A stretch of 14,459 nucleotides of DNA, from NCBI GenBank assembly GCA_016178435.1, contig JACOTK010000148.1, positions 1 to 14,459 of the forward strand. The letters run 5' to 3'. This DNA comes from Actinomycetota bacterium (lineage in GTDB: Bacteria; Actinomycetota; Acidimicrobiia; Acidimicrobiales; CADCSY01). How positions within the stretch are numbered: position 1 is the first letter of the stretch; each line of letters begins with the position of its first letter. The position numbers were made by a program, and so were the translations under genes. Below the pieces are notes generated by a model. It was given only the letters and a program-made list of their open reading frames with translations. It did no database searches and was not told where the DNA came from. Shown one piece after another: positions 1-7,452 of this stretch.

Positions 1-1065
1 GACGTCGACATCTCGTGGGAGATCGACGCTTTTCGATTTGATCTCCCTCTGATGGGATCGGCGATGGACGGGGTCATCAGCCCGGCGACGGCGATCGAGA
101 TCGGTCGTCTCGGTGGCGTCGGCGTGCTCAACCTCGAGGGTCTGTGGACCCGCTACGAGGACCCCGTGCCGCTCTTCGAGGAGATCGCCGAGCTTCCCAC
201 TGAGAAGGCGACGCTCCGCATGCAGGAGATCTATGCCGAGCCGGTCAAGCTTGAGCTGATCGCACCCCGCATCCGCCAGATCAAGGAAGCGGGCATCGTG
301 TCCTGCGCCTCGGTCACGCCTCAGCGAACCGAGTCGTTTCTGCCTTCCATCCTGGAGGCAGAGCTCGACCTGTTGGTGATCCAGGGCACGGTGGTCTCGG
401 CTGAGCATGTCTCCAGGACCGGGGAGCCCCTCAACCTGAAGCGCTTCGTGCGCGAGTTGTCGATGCCCGTGATCGTCGGCGGCTGCGCTTCCTACCAGGC
501 CGCCCTGCACCTCATGCGAACCGGCGCCGCCGGCGTTCTCGTCGGTGTCGGGCCGGGCAATGCCTGCACCAGTCGTGGCGTTCTGGGTATCGGCGTTCCC
601 CAGGCTACGGCGATCGCCGATGCACAGGGTGCCCGGATGCGACACCTCGACGAGACCGGTGTGTACTGCCAGGTCATTGCCGACGGCGGCATGAGCACCG
701 GGGGCGATATCGCCAAGGCCATCGCATGCGGCGCCGACGCCGTGATGATCGGCTCCCCGCTTGCCGCCGCCACGGAGGCCCCCGGGCGGGGATACCACTG
801 GGGCATGGCCACGTTCCATCCCACCTTGCCGCGTGGCGCTCGGGTCAAGACCAGCACGCGGGGGACACTCGAGGAAGTGCTTGTCGGGCCTGCTCGTGAG
901 AACGATGGCCGCCTGAACCTCTTCGGAGCACTGCGCACCTCGATGGCGACGTGTGGCTATCAGACGGTCAAGGAGTTCCAGAAGGCCGAGGTCATGGTCG
1001 CTCCTGCCTTGTTGACCGAGGGCAAGCAACTGCAGCGTTCGCAGGGTGTCGGGATGGGTCGGTAA
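1..1065 (+). CDS. guaB3: GuaB3-type IMP dehydrogenase family protein, 5'-truncated by window edge
   Basis: The reading frame is open from base 1, and the residues before the first ATG (DVDISWEIDAFRFDLPL) fit the N-terminal region of GuaB3 proteins. The gene therefore starts left of the window, and ATG 52 is internal. The visible part is a TIM-barrel of the IMPDH/GMP reductase family. It has the active-site cysteine loop GPGNACTSR (Cys codon 565-567), the phosphate-binding stretch DGGMSTGGDIAKAIACGADA, and the VMIGSPLAAATEAPG segment. No CBS domain pair is visible in this part. The C-terminus ends in VGMGR, as in actinobacterial GuaB3. The family is related to the enzyme that oxidises IMP to XMP, but the role of GuaB3 beside a canonical GuaB is less settled. 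Its position 8 bases before guaA supports a role in guanine nucleotide synthesis. I am confident of the family and less so of the reaction. Confidence 0.93.
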   Translation, partial: DVDISWEIDAFRFDLPLMGSAMDGVISPATAIEIGRLGGVGVLNLEGLWTRYEDPVPLFEEIAELPTEKATLRMQEIYAEPVKLELIAPRIRQIKEAGIVSCASVTPQRTESFLPSILEAELDLLVIQGTVVSAEHVSRTGEPLNLKRFVRELSMPVIVGGCASYQAALHLMRTGAAGVLVGVGPGNACTSRGVLGIGVPQATAIADAQGARMRHLDETGVYCQVIADGGMSTGGDIAKAIACGADAVMIGSPLAAATEAPGRGYHWGMATFHPTLPRGARVKTSTRGTLEEVLVGPARENDGRLNLFGALRTSMATCGYQTVKEFQKAEVMVAPALLTEGKQLQRSQGVGMGR

Positions 1066-1073
1066 CGAGGGTG

Positions 1074-2624
1074 ATGCCGGTGTACGCCGGCGAGTTCGAC
1101 ACCGTCCTCGTCGTTGATTTCGGAGCCCAGTACGCCCAGCTCATCGCTCGTCGGGTCCGCGAGGCCCGCGTGTACTCCAAGATCGTGCCGCACAAGGTGA
1201 CCGCCGCGGACATCGTCGCCGAACAGCCGGCCGGCATCATCCTCAGCGGCGGACCCAAATCGGTCCACGTCGAGGGTTCCCCGAGGCTCGACCCGGCCAT
1301 CTTCGACCTGGGCATCCCCATCCTCGGCATCTGTTACGGCGCCCAGCTCATCGCCCATCAACTGGGTGGCGAGGTCGCCAGGACGGGCAAGGGTGAATAC
1401 GGCCGCACGACGCTCGAGATGGCGGGCTCGTCGAGTCTCCTCGGGCCGGTCGTCCCGTTCACGCAGGAAGTCTGGATGAGTCACTTCGACTCGATCGCCA
1501 CGCTTCCCGAGGGCTTCACGTCGCCGGCGAGCACCGCCGAGGCGCCGGTCGCGATTCTGGAATCACCCGCTCGCAGGATCTACGGCGTCCAGTATCACCC
1601 GGAGGTGGCGCACACACCTCGAGGACAGGCGCTGATCGAGCACTTCCTGCACGCCCTGTGCGACGCTCGACCGAACTGGACGATGACCTCGATCATCGAA
1701 ACCCAGATCGAAGCCGTGAGGGCACAGGTCGGCGGGGAGCGGGTGATCTGTGGGCTCTCCGGTGGGGTTGACTCCGCGGTTGCCGCCGCATTGGTGCATC
1801 ACGCGGTGGGCGCTCAGCTCACCTGCGTGTATGTCGACACCGGGCTGATGCGTGAGGGGGAGAGCGACCAGGTGGTCGATACCTTCCAGCGGCATCAGGG
1901 CATCGATCTGCTGCACGTCGATGCTGCCGATCGATTCTTCCAGCGTCTGGCAGGCATCCTCGATCCCGAGGAGAAGCGCAAGGCGATCGGCGAGCAGTTC
2001 ATCCGTGAGTTCGAGCATGCGGCCGCCGGGCTGCAGGATGCAGGGTTCCTGGTGCAGGGAACGCTGTATCCGGACGTCATCGAGTCGGGCACCTCCGAGG
2101 CGGCCAGGATCAAGTCGCATCACAATGTCGGTGGGCTTCCCGACGACATGGAGTTCGAGCTGATCGAGCCGTTACGCCTGCTGTTCAAGGATGAGGTGCG
2201 CAAGGTCGGCGAGGAGCTCGGGCTTCCCGATGAGATCGTGTGGCGCCAGCCGTTCCCCGGGCCGGGACTCGGCGTTCGGATCATCGGCGAGGTCACTCCC
2301 GAGCGGGTGGCGATCCTGCGTCATGCGGATGCCATCGTCAGGGAAGAGGTGGAACGTGCCGGCCTGGAGCGCGAGATCTGGCAGGCCTTTGCCGTGCTTC
2401 CCGACATTCGTTCGGTCGGCGTCATGGGTGACGAGCGCACCTATGCGTATCCGATCATCGTGAGGGCGGTCACCAGCGACGACGCGATGACCGCGGATTG
2501 GGCGCGGTTGCCCTACGACCTGCTGGAGCGATTCTCGAGCCGGATCATCAATGAGGTCGAAGGCGTCAATCGGGTGGTCTACGACATCACCTCGAAGCCT
2601 CCGGGCACCATCGAGTGGGAGTGA
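1074..2624 (+). CDS. guaA: GMP synthase (glutamine-hydrolysing)
   Basis: GMP synthase converts XMP to GMP with ATP and glutamine, the last step of guanylate synthesis. From ATG 1074 it is 516 residues, close to the usual ~525. The N-terminal class I glutamine amidotransferase has nucleophile Cys87 in LGICYGAQL and the His175/Glu177 pair in YGVQYHPEV. The ATP pyrophosphatase domain starts with the P-loop SGGVDS at 229-234. The C-terminal dimerisation domain ends in the typical YDITSKPPGTIEWE. The start is chosen because the N-terminal strand (TVLVVDFGAQY) begins about ten residues later and the frame before it overlaps guaB3. GTG 1071 and GTG 1080 are alternatives, and the only Shine-Dalgarno-like bases are GAGG at 1067-1070. 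Spacing to guaB3 is 8 bases, so the two are co-transcribed. Nothing is missing or odd. Confidence 0.98.
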   Translation: MPVYAGEFDTVLVVDFGAQYAQLIARRVREARVYSKIVPHKVTAADIVAEQPAGIILSGGPKSVHVEGSPRLDPAIFDLGIPILGICYGAQLIAHQLGGEVARTGKGEYGRTTLEMAGSSSLLGPVVPFTQEVWMSHFDSIATLPEGFTSPASTAEAPVAILESPARRIYGVQYHPEVAHTPRGQALIEHFLHALCDARPNWTMTSIIETQIEAVRAQVGGERVICGLSGGVDSAVAAALVHHAVGAQLTCVYVDTGLMREGESDQVVDTFQRHQGIDLLHVDAADRFFQRLAGILDPEEKRKAIGEQFIREFEHAAAGLQDAGFLVQGTLYPDVIESGTSEAARIKSHHNVGGLPDDMEFELIEPLRLLFKDEVRKVGEELGLPDEIVWRQPFPGPGLGVRIIGEVTPERVAILRHADAIVREEVERAGLEREIWQAFAVLPDIRSVGVMGDERTYAYPIIVRAVTSDDAMTADWARLPYDLLERFSSRIINEVEGVNRVVYDITSKPPGTIEWE

Positions 2625-2634
2625 TCGGTCGTCG

Positions 2635-3741
2635 GTGACGGACATCCAGCGACTGGTTGACCGGTTCCCGTCCCTGGGTCCCGAGGCGCTCGTGGCGCGT
2701 TATCGACCGCCGCGGCGCTTCGCCGGCGTTCGCTTCGCCGGCTATGTTCCCAACGAGCACCATCCTTCCCAGTCCGAGGCGCTTGCCGCCATGGAGGCTT
2801 TCGCCGAGGCGATCGCGATCGACGAACGGCGGGGCCCGCAGAGCCGGTGGTTTCGGCGGAGGCCTCTCGCCCGCAGGGAAGGGGCATGCGGGGAAGTGGC
2901 CGGAGACGGCGGCCGTCCTGCCCGGTATCTCGACGGCGGATACGGCGTGGGAAAGACCCACCTCCTGGCATCGTTGTGGCACGAGGTCGACAGCAGGGGG
3001 CTCCCGGCAGTCTATTTGAGCTTTGGGGAGTTGACGGCGGTGGTCGGCTTCCTCGGGATGGAGGAGGCAATCTCGTCGTTCTCGTCGTTTCGGCTGATCT
3101 GCGTCGACGAGTTCGAGCTCGACGATGTCGCCAACACCTTGATGGCCGTCACGTTTCTTCGGGGGGTTGTCGCCCGGGGAACCCGGGTGGCCACGACATC
3201 GAACTCCCTGCCGGAGCGCCTGGGGGAGGGCCGCTTCACGGCGGAGGACTTCACGCGTGAGATCGCCGCCATCGCCTCGCATTTCGAGACCATACGGGTG
3301 GACGGGCCCGACTACCGACGTGGTCAGGCTTCACCGGGGCGCCTTCTCGACGAGGACAGGCTCGACGCGGTGATCGCCGGGTCGAGGACGATCCCTATCG
3401 GGATCACCTCCCCGCAGGCGAACGGAACCCTCAGCCTGGACAGCTTCGACGACTTGTTGGATCACCTTCGGCGCGTCCACCCGGTTCAGTTCGCGCCCAT
3501 GCTCGACGGCCTCGACGTGGTGGCGGTCAAGGGGCTCCACCCGATCGTGAATCAGGGCGACGCCCTCCTGTTCGTACAGCTGATCGATGAGTTGTACGAG
3601 GCCGAGGTCACGTTCCTGGCATCGGGTTGTCCCATCGACGAGCTGTTCCCGGCGTCCTACCGTCACGGGGGTTACCGGAAGAAATACGGACGCTGCGAGT
3701 CGCGCCTGGCGGCACTCCTGGCGGAAGCGGCTGCCGCCTGA
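2635..3741 (+). CDS. zapE: AFG1/ZapE-like P-loop ATPase
   Basis: This 368-residue protein belongs to the AFG1/ZapE ATPase family. In E. coli ZapE associates with the division ring; the actinobacterial function is not established. Walker A is GGYGVGKT (residues 101-108), preceded by YLD. Walker B is LICVDEFELDD (about 154-164). A sensor-like ATTSNSLPERLGEGRF follows near residue 185, then the family's F(T/L)REI helix and DYRR segment. An Arg-rich insert (RWFRRRP) sits before Walker A, as is common in actinobacterial members. The start is GTG 2635, ten bases after the guaA stop, with GGGAG at 2617-2621 as a distant Shine-Dalgarno. The upstream in-frame extension overlaps guaA and looks non-coding. 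The close packing indicates one transcript with guaB3-guaA, and nothing visible links ZapE mechanistically to GMP synthesis. Confidence 0.9.
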   Translation: MTDIQRLVDRFPSLGPEALVARYRPPRRFAGVRFAGYVPNEHHPSQSEALAAMEAFAEAIAIDERRGPQSRWFRRRPLARREGACGEVAGDGGRPARYLDGGYGVGKTHLLASLWHEVDSRGLPAVYLSFGELTAVVGFLGMEEAISSFSSFRLICVDEFELDDVANTLMAVTFLRGVVARGTRVATTSNSLPERLGEGRFTAEDFTREIAAIASHFETIRVDGPDYRRGQASPGRLLDEDRLDAVIAGSRTIPIGITSPQANGTLSLDSFDDLLDHLRRVHPVQFAPMLDGLDVVAVKGLHPIVNQGDALLFVQLIDELYEAEVTFLASGCPIDELFPASYRHGGYRKKYGRCESRLAALLAEAAAA

Positions 3742-3762
3742 GGGGCCTCCGGTGACTCAGGC
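3736..3762. terminator. Inverted repeat at convergent gene ends, possible bidirectional terminator
   Basis: GCCTGAG (3736-3742) and CTCAGGC (3756-3762) are perfect 7-base arms around a 13-base loop. The zapE stop TGA (3739-3741) lies in the left arm and the thioesterase stop (3757-3759, read on the minus strand) in the right arm. The position between two convergent genes suggests termination or transcript-end protection for both. There is no clear T-run on either side, so intrinsic termination is uncertain. Confidence 0.4.
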
Positions 3763-4197
3763 CTTGGGTTTGATGATCGAGACGGTGCCCTGAGCGGCGC
3801 AGACCAACTTGTCGTTGTTGGAGATGCGGATCGAGGCCACACCGGTTCGTCCGCCGAGCGCAATGATGTCGGTGACCGCCGTGACCTTGCCGTCGCTGAC
3901 CGGACGGGTCAGGTTGAGCTTGAACTCCGTCGTTGCCACCCAGGCGCCGCGCGCGATGACCGGGTAGAAGACCGTACCGAGGCAATGGTCCACAAAGGCC
4001 GACAGGCAGCCGCCATGGAGGTTGCCGAACGGTGTCTTCAACTCGTCCCGTGCGTCGAACTCGGCGACCAGGCGCCCGGCGGTGAGCTCCAGATGACGGA
4101 ACTGCAGATATGACGTCAGGCCCCCCGCCGCTTGCGCCGAGTTGAGCATCCCTGCGGCGATCTCTGCATCGAACGTGTCGAACGTGATGTTGCTCAT
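3757..4197 (-). CDS. PaaI-type hotdog-fold acyl-CoA thioesterase
   Basis: This 146-residue single-domain hotdog protein belongs to the PaaI/YdiI-like thioesterase family, which hydrolyses acyl- or aryl-CoA thioesters in the cytoplasm. The diagnostic segment is GNLHGGCLSAFVDHCLG, with HGG at 61-63 and the likely catalytic Asp70. The C-terminal strands follow the usual order (VATTEFKLNLTRPV, then TAVTDIIALGGRTGVASI). Length is typical. The start ATG 4197 is well supported by a strong Shine-Dalgarno (GAGGGGGAA, 4206-4214) about 8 bases upstream. It stands alone: convergent with zapE and divergent from the membrane protein gene. The substrate cannot be read from the sequence, and the neighbours suggest none. 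Confidence 0.88.
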   Translation of the reverse strand: MSNITFDTFDAEIAAGMLNSAQAAGGLTSYLQFRHLELTAGRLVAEFDARDELKTPFGNLHGGCLSAFVDHCLGTVFYPVIARGAWVATTEFKLNLTRPVSDGKVTAVTDIIALGGRTGVASIRISNNDKLVCAAQGTVSIIKPKA

Positions 4198-4205
4198 GGC
4201 CGATG

Positions 4206-4240
4206 TTCCCCCTCGCTGTGAATCGAAGCCCCCGACCTTA
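4206..4240 (-). promoter_or_regulatory. Thioesterase gene leader: strong Shine-Dalgarno and weak -10 candidate
   Basis: On the minus strand GAGGGGGAA (4206-4214) is a clear ribosome binding site for the thioesterase start at 4197. A TAAGGT hexamer (4235-4240) fits TAnnnT and could be a -10 box giving a leader of about 30 bases. No convincing -35 was found. The Shine-Dalgarno is solid and the promoter speculative. The 98-base stretch 4198-4295 holds only this and the opposing start signal of the membrane protein gene. Confidence 0.45.
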
Positions 4241-4280
4241 CCTGTCGTCGTGGATCGCTCGCCTCCTCATCTGACCTGGC

Positions 4281-4289
4281 TGTTAGTTT
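4281..4289 (+). promoter_or_regulatory. Extended -10 candidate for a leaderless start
   Basis: TGTTAGTTT reads as an extended -10 (TG, one base, TAnnnT). It ends six bases before the GTG at 4296, so transcription would begin at or within a base or two of the start codon. No Shine-Dalgarno precedes that start, consistent with a leaderless transcript. No -35 hexamer is evident, which an extended -10 can compensate for. Confidence 0.4.
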
Positions 4290-4295
4290 GATCCG

Positions 4296-5663
4296 GTGAT
4301 GCACGAGACCGTTGAGGCATTGTCTGCCGATGCACCCGTGGGGTCAAGGTCCGGAAGCCTCCGAGGTGCGACGACTCGGGCTCGCTGGTTTCGCCGGGGG
4401 ACGGGCGTTGTACTGGTGACCCTGGCCGTGGGACTGCCACTTCTTCGTCAGTCCGGAGTGCACTCATGGCGAACCATCTGGGCGGAGGACGGGGCTCTTT
4501 ACTATGCCGAGGCAGATCGGCTGGGTGGCCTTTCCGTGCTCTTCCGGGGCTACGCCGGTTATCTCCAGCTTCCTCCTCGAATCCTGGCATTGGGGATGTC
4601 ACGAGTGCCGACCGAGCAGTTGTCGATCTATCTCGCGCTCGCGCCGGCGTTGGTGGCCGGGTTGCTCGCTTGGTTCGTCTATCGGGCAACCGACGGATGG
4701 GTGGGCTCGAGGCTCACCCGTCTCGTTCTCGCAGCGCTGGTTGTGTTGATGCCGTGTTTGATCGTTGAGAACGTCGCCTCGGTGACGAACCTCATCTGGA
4801 CCTTCGCTGCGGTCGTCCCCTGGGCCTTGATCTCGATGGCTGAGAAGAAAGTCGATGTGGCGACACGGAGCGCCGTGGCGTTTCTCGCCGCCACCTCGAC
4901 GGCGATCGTGGGGTTGTTCCTTCCCCTTGCGATCGGATTCGCCCTCTATCGGCGCACGAAGGCGGCATATGTCGTCGTCGGGGCCTACCTCGCCGGCCTT
5001 TCGGTACAAGGCCTGGTGGTCACGCATACAACAGACCAAGCCCGCGCACCGGTCAGGAACTCCGTCGGCGACTTCGTGACCCTCATCGGGCAACGGATCT
5101 TTGGTCAGTATCTTCTCGGGGAGCGGGGTGTCTCGAGCCTGTGGGTCGAGCACGGCACGGCTTTGGTCGTTGGGTCAACCTCGATCGTTGCGATGGGTTT
5201 TCTCGTCTCGCTCATGGGAGCGGAGCGCCGTAACCAGGTCATGGCAATGGTTCTCGCGGCCTGCGCCTTTGCGACTTTCGCCTTTCCGGTTTGGGGGCGA
5301 GGAACGTCTACGATCCCATTGGAGGCGGGGGTCTATCACCTTGACGCCATGCGGTACAGCGTGGTCCCGATCATGTTGCTTGCAAGCGCCTTCGCCCTAT
5401 TGGTGGCGCCTGTGGGTCCATCCGCGAACCACCGGATCGCACGTGTGGCCCGACCGATCTTCATCGCTCAGCTGATCCTGGTCATGGCTGTCGGCTTCTC
5501 GGATGACAACTTCAGATCGGTCGGGCCGGCGTGGCCCGAGGCGATGAGGACGGCCTACGAGAACGACTGCAAGGGCATGCCATCGGATACCGAGGTTGGT
5601 GTCATGATCAGCCCCAACAACTGGGCTCTCGTCCTGTCGTGCGCCGAGCTTCAGCCGCGCTAG
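4296..5663 (+). CDS. Multi-pass membrane protein, GT-C glycosyltransferase-like, function unknown
   Basis: I do not recognise a named family. The 455-residue protein has about ten hydrophobic segments (roughly residues 36-52, 108-128, 141-157, 163-180, 192-217, 222-242, 287-307, 315-331, 353-372, 386-401) after a 30-residue basic cytoplasmic N-terminus. The first loop carries TIWAEDGALYY (Glu64, Asp65), then FRGYAGYLQLPPR. An acidic pair in the first outer loop followed by an aromatic/PR stretch is a layout seen in GT-C enzymes that use polyprenyl-phosphate sugars, and LDAMRYSVVP near 349-358 is also compatible. The C-terminal 54 residues look soluble and contain two cysteines (425, 449). The start is GTG 4296 or the adjacent ATG 4299, with no Shine-Dalgarno. 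It converges, 7 bases apart, on sugar genes, which supports but does not prove a glycan role. Local GC is low for the window (31 of 60 in 4741-4800). Confidence 0.8.
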   Translation: MMHETVEALSADAPVGSRSGSLRGATTRARWFRRGTGVVLVTLAVGLPLLRQSGVHSWRTIWAEDGALYYAEADRLGGLSVLFRGYAGYLQLPPRILALGMSRVPTEQLSIYLALAPALVAGLLAWFVYRATDGWVGSRLTRLVLAALVVLMPCLIVENVASVTNLIWTFAAVVPWALISMAEKKVDVATRSAVAFLAATSTAIVGLFLPLAIGFALYRRTKAAYVVVGAYLAGLSVQGLVVTHTTDQARAPVRNSVGDFVTLIGQRIFGQYLLGERGVSSLWVEHGTALVVGSTSIVAMGFLVSLMGAERRNQVMAMVLAACAFATFAFPVWGRGTSTIPLEAGVYHLDAMRYSVVPIMLLASAFALLVAPVGPSANHRIARVARPIFIAQLILVMAVGFSDDNFRSVGPAWPEAMRTAYENDCKGMPSDTEVGVMISPNNWALVLSCAELQPR

Positions 5664-5670
5664 TCCGCTC

Positions 5671-6693
5671 TCAGATCGTGCCGGCCTGAACGGCCGCCTC
5701 GATCCATGGGATGACCTCATCGAGCATTTCGTCGAGTGTCGTCGTCGCTTCGAAACCCAGAACATCTTTCGCCTTCTGGACGTCGGGTACCCGTTTTTGC
5801 ACGTCGTACTCGTACGCCTCGTCACTGACAAAGCTCAACGGGGCGTCACCCTTGAGCTTGCGCCAGATCGTCCCGGCGAGTTGGCGCACCGTGGTGCTCT
5901 CGGCGGTTGACAGATTGAAGTCATTGTTGAGGGCATCTGGGTGCTCCATGGCGATGACAATGCCTTTGGCCAGGTCACCACCGTAGGTGTAGTGACGGAT
6001 CTGCGAGCCGTCACCGAGAATGTGCAATGGGTCCTGATTCTTGACGACCTTTTGAACGAGATCGGGCACGACATGGCTCATGGCCAGCTTCACATTGCCC
6101 GACAGCACCTCGACCTCGCCGAGGGCACGACCCTCGCCGATACCAACGCAGTTGAACGGTCGCACGATCGTGTAGGGCAATCGGTACTGTTCCCACGCTG
6201 CTCGGGCGTAGTACTCGACCGCAAGCTTTTGGAATCCGTAGGAGGAGAGAGGCGGCGCAATGTTGCGCTCGTCACCTTCCTTGCTCGGCCAATGCTCGGC
6301 CGACTCGAAGACCATCGACGAGCTCATGTAGGTCACCTTCTGCAGCCTGCCATCACGGTGGGCCCGGATGGCTGCGTCGCACGACGCCGCCATGATCCGT
6401 TCGTTCGTGGCCAGCAGGTCATAGGCGTAGGCATGAAAGTAGGAGATCCCGCCGATCATCGCCGCCGCCGCGATGAAATGGTCGCAGTCGGCGGCCAACT
6501 CGGTCATGAGATCGACATCACGACAATCGCCTTCAACGAAGGTGTAGCGCTCGTGGTTGTCATAGCTCTTGGTCGTCGCGCCATATTTGGAATAGTTGTC
6601 GATGCCGACAACCTCGTGGCCGGCATCGAGGAGCTCGGCGACGACATAACCGGCGATGAAACCGGCCGAGCCGGACAACAGGACTTTGCTCAT
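5671..6693 (-). CDS. NAD-dependent epimerase/dehydratase (extended SDR), nucleotide sugar
   Basis: This 340-residue extended short-chain dehydrogenase acts on nucleotide sugars. The NAD-binding glycine motif is SGSAGFIAG (Gly8, Gly11, with Ala14 in the third position), followed by the acidic end of strand 2 (GIDNYSKYG). The active site shows Ser residues in YMSSSMVFE (124-126) and Tyr152/Lys156 in SYGFQK. Substrate-domain landmarks are IVRPFNCVGIGEG and ILGDGSQIRHYTYGGDLA. The start ATG 6693 is fixed by AGAAGG (6700-6705) at 6-base spacing and by the ATGA overlap with the glycosyltransferase stop. The in-frame extension to 6834 runs inside the neighbour and is rejected. The substrate (UDP-glucose, a uronic acid or another sugar) is not decidable. 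Following a sugar dehydrogenase, a UDP-uronate is a reasonable guess. It is the last gene of the minus-strand sugar trio. Confidence 0.92.
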   Translation of the reverse strand: MSKVLLSGSAGFIAGYVVAELLDAGHEVVGIDNYSKYGATTKSYDNHERYTFVEGDCRDVDLMTELAADCDHFIAAAAMIGGISYFHAYAYDLLATNERIMAASCDAAIRAHRDGRLQKVTYMSSSMVFESAEHWPSKEGDERNIAPPLSSYGFQKLAVEYYARAAWEQYRLPYTIVRPFNCVGIGEGRALGEVEVLSGNVKLAMSHVVPDLVQKVVKNQDPLHILGDGSQIRHYTYGGDLAKGIVIAMEHPDALNNDFNLSTAESTTVRQLAGTIWRKLKGDAPLSFVSDEAYEYDVQKRVPDVQKAKDVLGFEATTTLDEMLDEVIPWIEAAVQAGTI

Positions 6694-7436
6694 GACGATC
6701 CTTCTCTGCTTGCTGGGTCGGACTTCTTGGGCGGGCCGAACGCGAGACCGAATGCGTAGAAGTACCAGTACAGGTACTTGGGCATCCACTGCACGAGCTT
6801 GAAGTTGCTCACGCCGAAGCTGCGGTCGAGCCAAATGGTGGGGATCTCCGCAACCGGCCTCTTGTTTCTCTTGGCCTTTGCGACGAGCTCCAGGCCCACC
6901 TCGAAGCCCGCTTCGCTCTCGATGCCAACCTCGGCCACGAATGCCCGGTCATATGCCTTGAAGGAGTTCGTCGCGTCATGAGTACCAACCCGAGCGAGCC
7001 AGTACAGGCTCTGGCCCGCCAGGCGAGAGATCGTGCGCTTCAGGAATGGTCCGCCGATCTGCTGACCACCCCGCATGTAGCGACTTGCCGCGACAACGAC
7101 GATGCCGCGTTCGACGAGCCTGGTGAGCATGTCGATCTGCATTGGATCGTCACAGCCATCGGCCATGGTGATGACAACCACGTCCGCCCGGGCATGGTCG
7201 ATGCCGAATCGGATCGCCCAAGCCGGTCCGCGGGCGTAGGTGTTGATCGTCGGTATGACCCGTGGGTCGTTCGATGCGTACTTCTCGACGAACGGCGCTG
7301 TGGTGTCGTCGGGTGCGTCGTAGACAACGAGCACTTCACAGGGCAACGTCACGGCTTCGAGGATGCGATCGAGGCAGGCTTCGATCTCCTGGCCCTCGTT
7401 GTAGGCGGTGACGATAACGCTGACTCGTGGCTTCAT
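6690..7436 (-). CDS. Family 2 glycosyltransferase, DPM1-like (polyprenyl-phosphate sugar synthase type)
   Basis: From ATG 7436 this is 248 residues. The GT-A nucleotide-binding start VSVIVTAYNEG (5-15) is followed by VVYDAPDDTT (38-46) and the metal-binding region MADGCDDP (91-98), the pattern of dolichol/polyprenyl-phosphate hexosyltransferases. The segment THDATNSFKAYDR (152-164) is a further DPM1-type landmark. The C-terminus has an aromatic stretch (PKYLYWYFYAFGLAFG, 219-234) that could touch the membrane but is barely long enough to span it. Such enzymes move sugar from a nucleotide donor to a lipid phosphate on the cytoplasmic face. The start is uncertain. ATG 7436 lies 16 bases after the dehydrogenase stop. 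GTG 7466 would add ten residues and overlap that gene by 14 bases, with an AAGG too close to serve. The stop overlaps the epimerase start (ATGA). Donor and lipid are not readable. Confidence 0.9.
   Translation of the reverse strand: MKPRVSVIVTAYNEGQEIEACLDRILEAVTLPCEVLVVYDAPDDTTAPFVEKYASNDPRVIPTINTYARGPAWAIRFGIDHARADVVVITMADGCDDPMQIDMLTRLVERGIVVVAASRYMRGGQQIGGPFLKRTISRLAGQSLYWLARVGTHDATNSFKAYDRAFVAEVGIESEAGFEVGLELVAKAKRNKRPVAEIPTIWLDRSFGVSNFKLVQWMPKYLYWYFYAFGLAFGPPKKSDPASREGSS
6700..6705 (-). promoter_or_regulatory. Ribosome binding site deciding the epimerase start
   Basis: AGAAGG on the minus strand lies six bases before ATG 6693, inside the last codons of the glycosyltransferase gene. Together with the 4-base ATGA stop/start overlap it fixes the epimerase start and indicates translational coupling. 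Confidence 0.8.
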
Positions 7437-7452
7437 CTGGTGATTGATGTCA

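Noticed and set aside
5941..6759. A 272-codon + strand frame opposite the epimerase gene
   Set aside because: It is antisense to a gene with complete SDR motifs, has no Shine-Dalgarno and no domain pattern; a GC-bias shadow. The similar frame at 7810-8628 opposite the dehydrogenase is rejected for the same reason.
6694..6834. 47-residue N-terminal extension of the epimerase
   Set aside because: It runs inside the glycosyltransferase gene, is Arg/Val-rich without structure, and the Rossmann strand begins immediately after ATG 6693, which has its own ribosome site.
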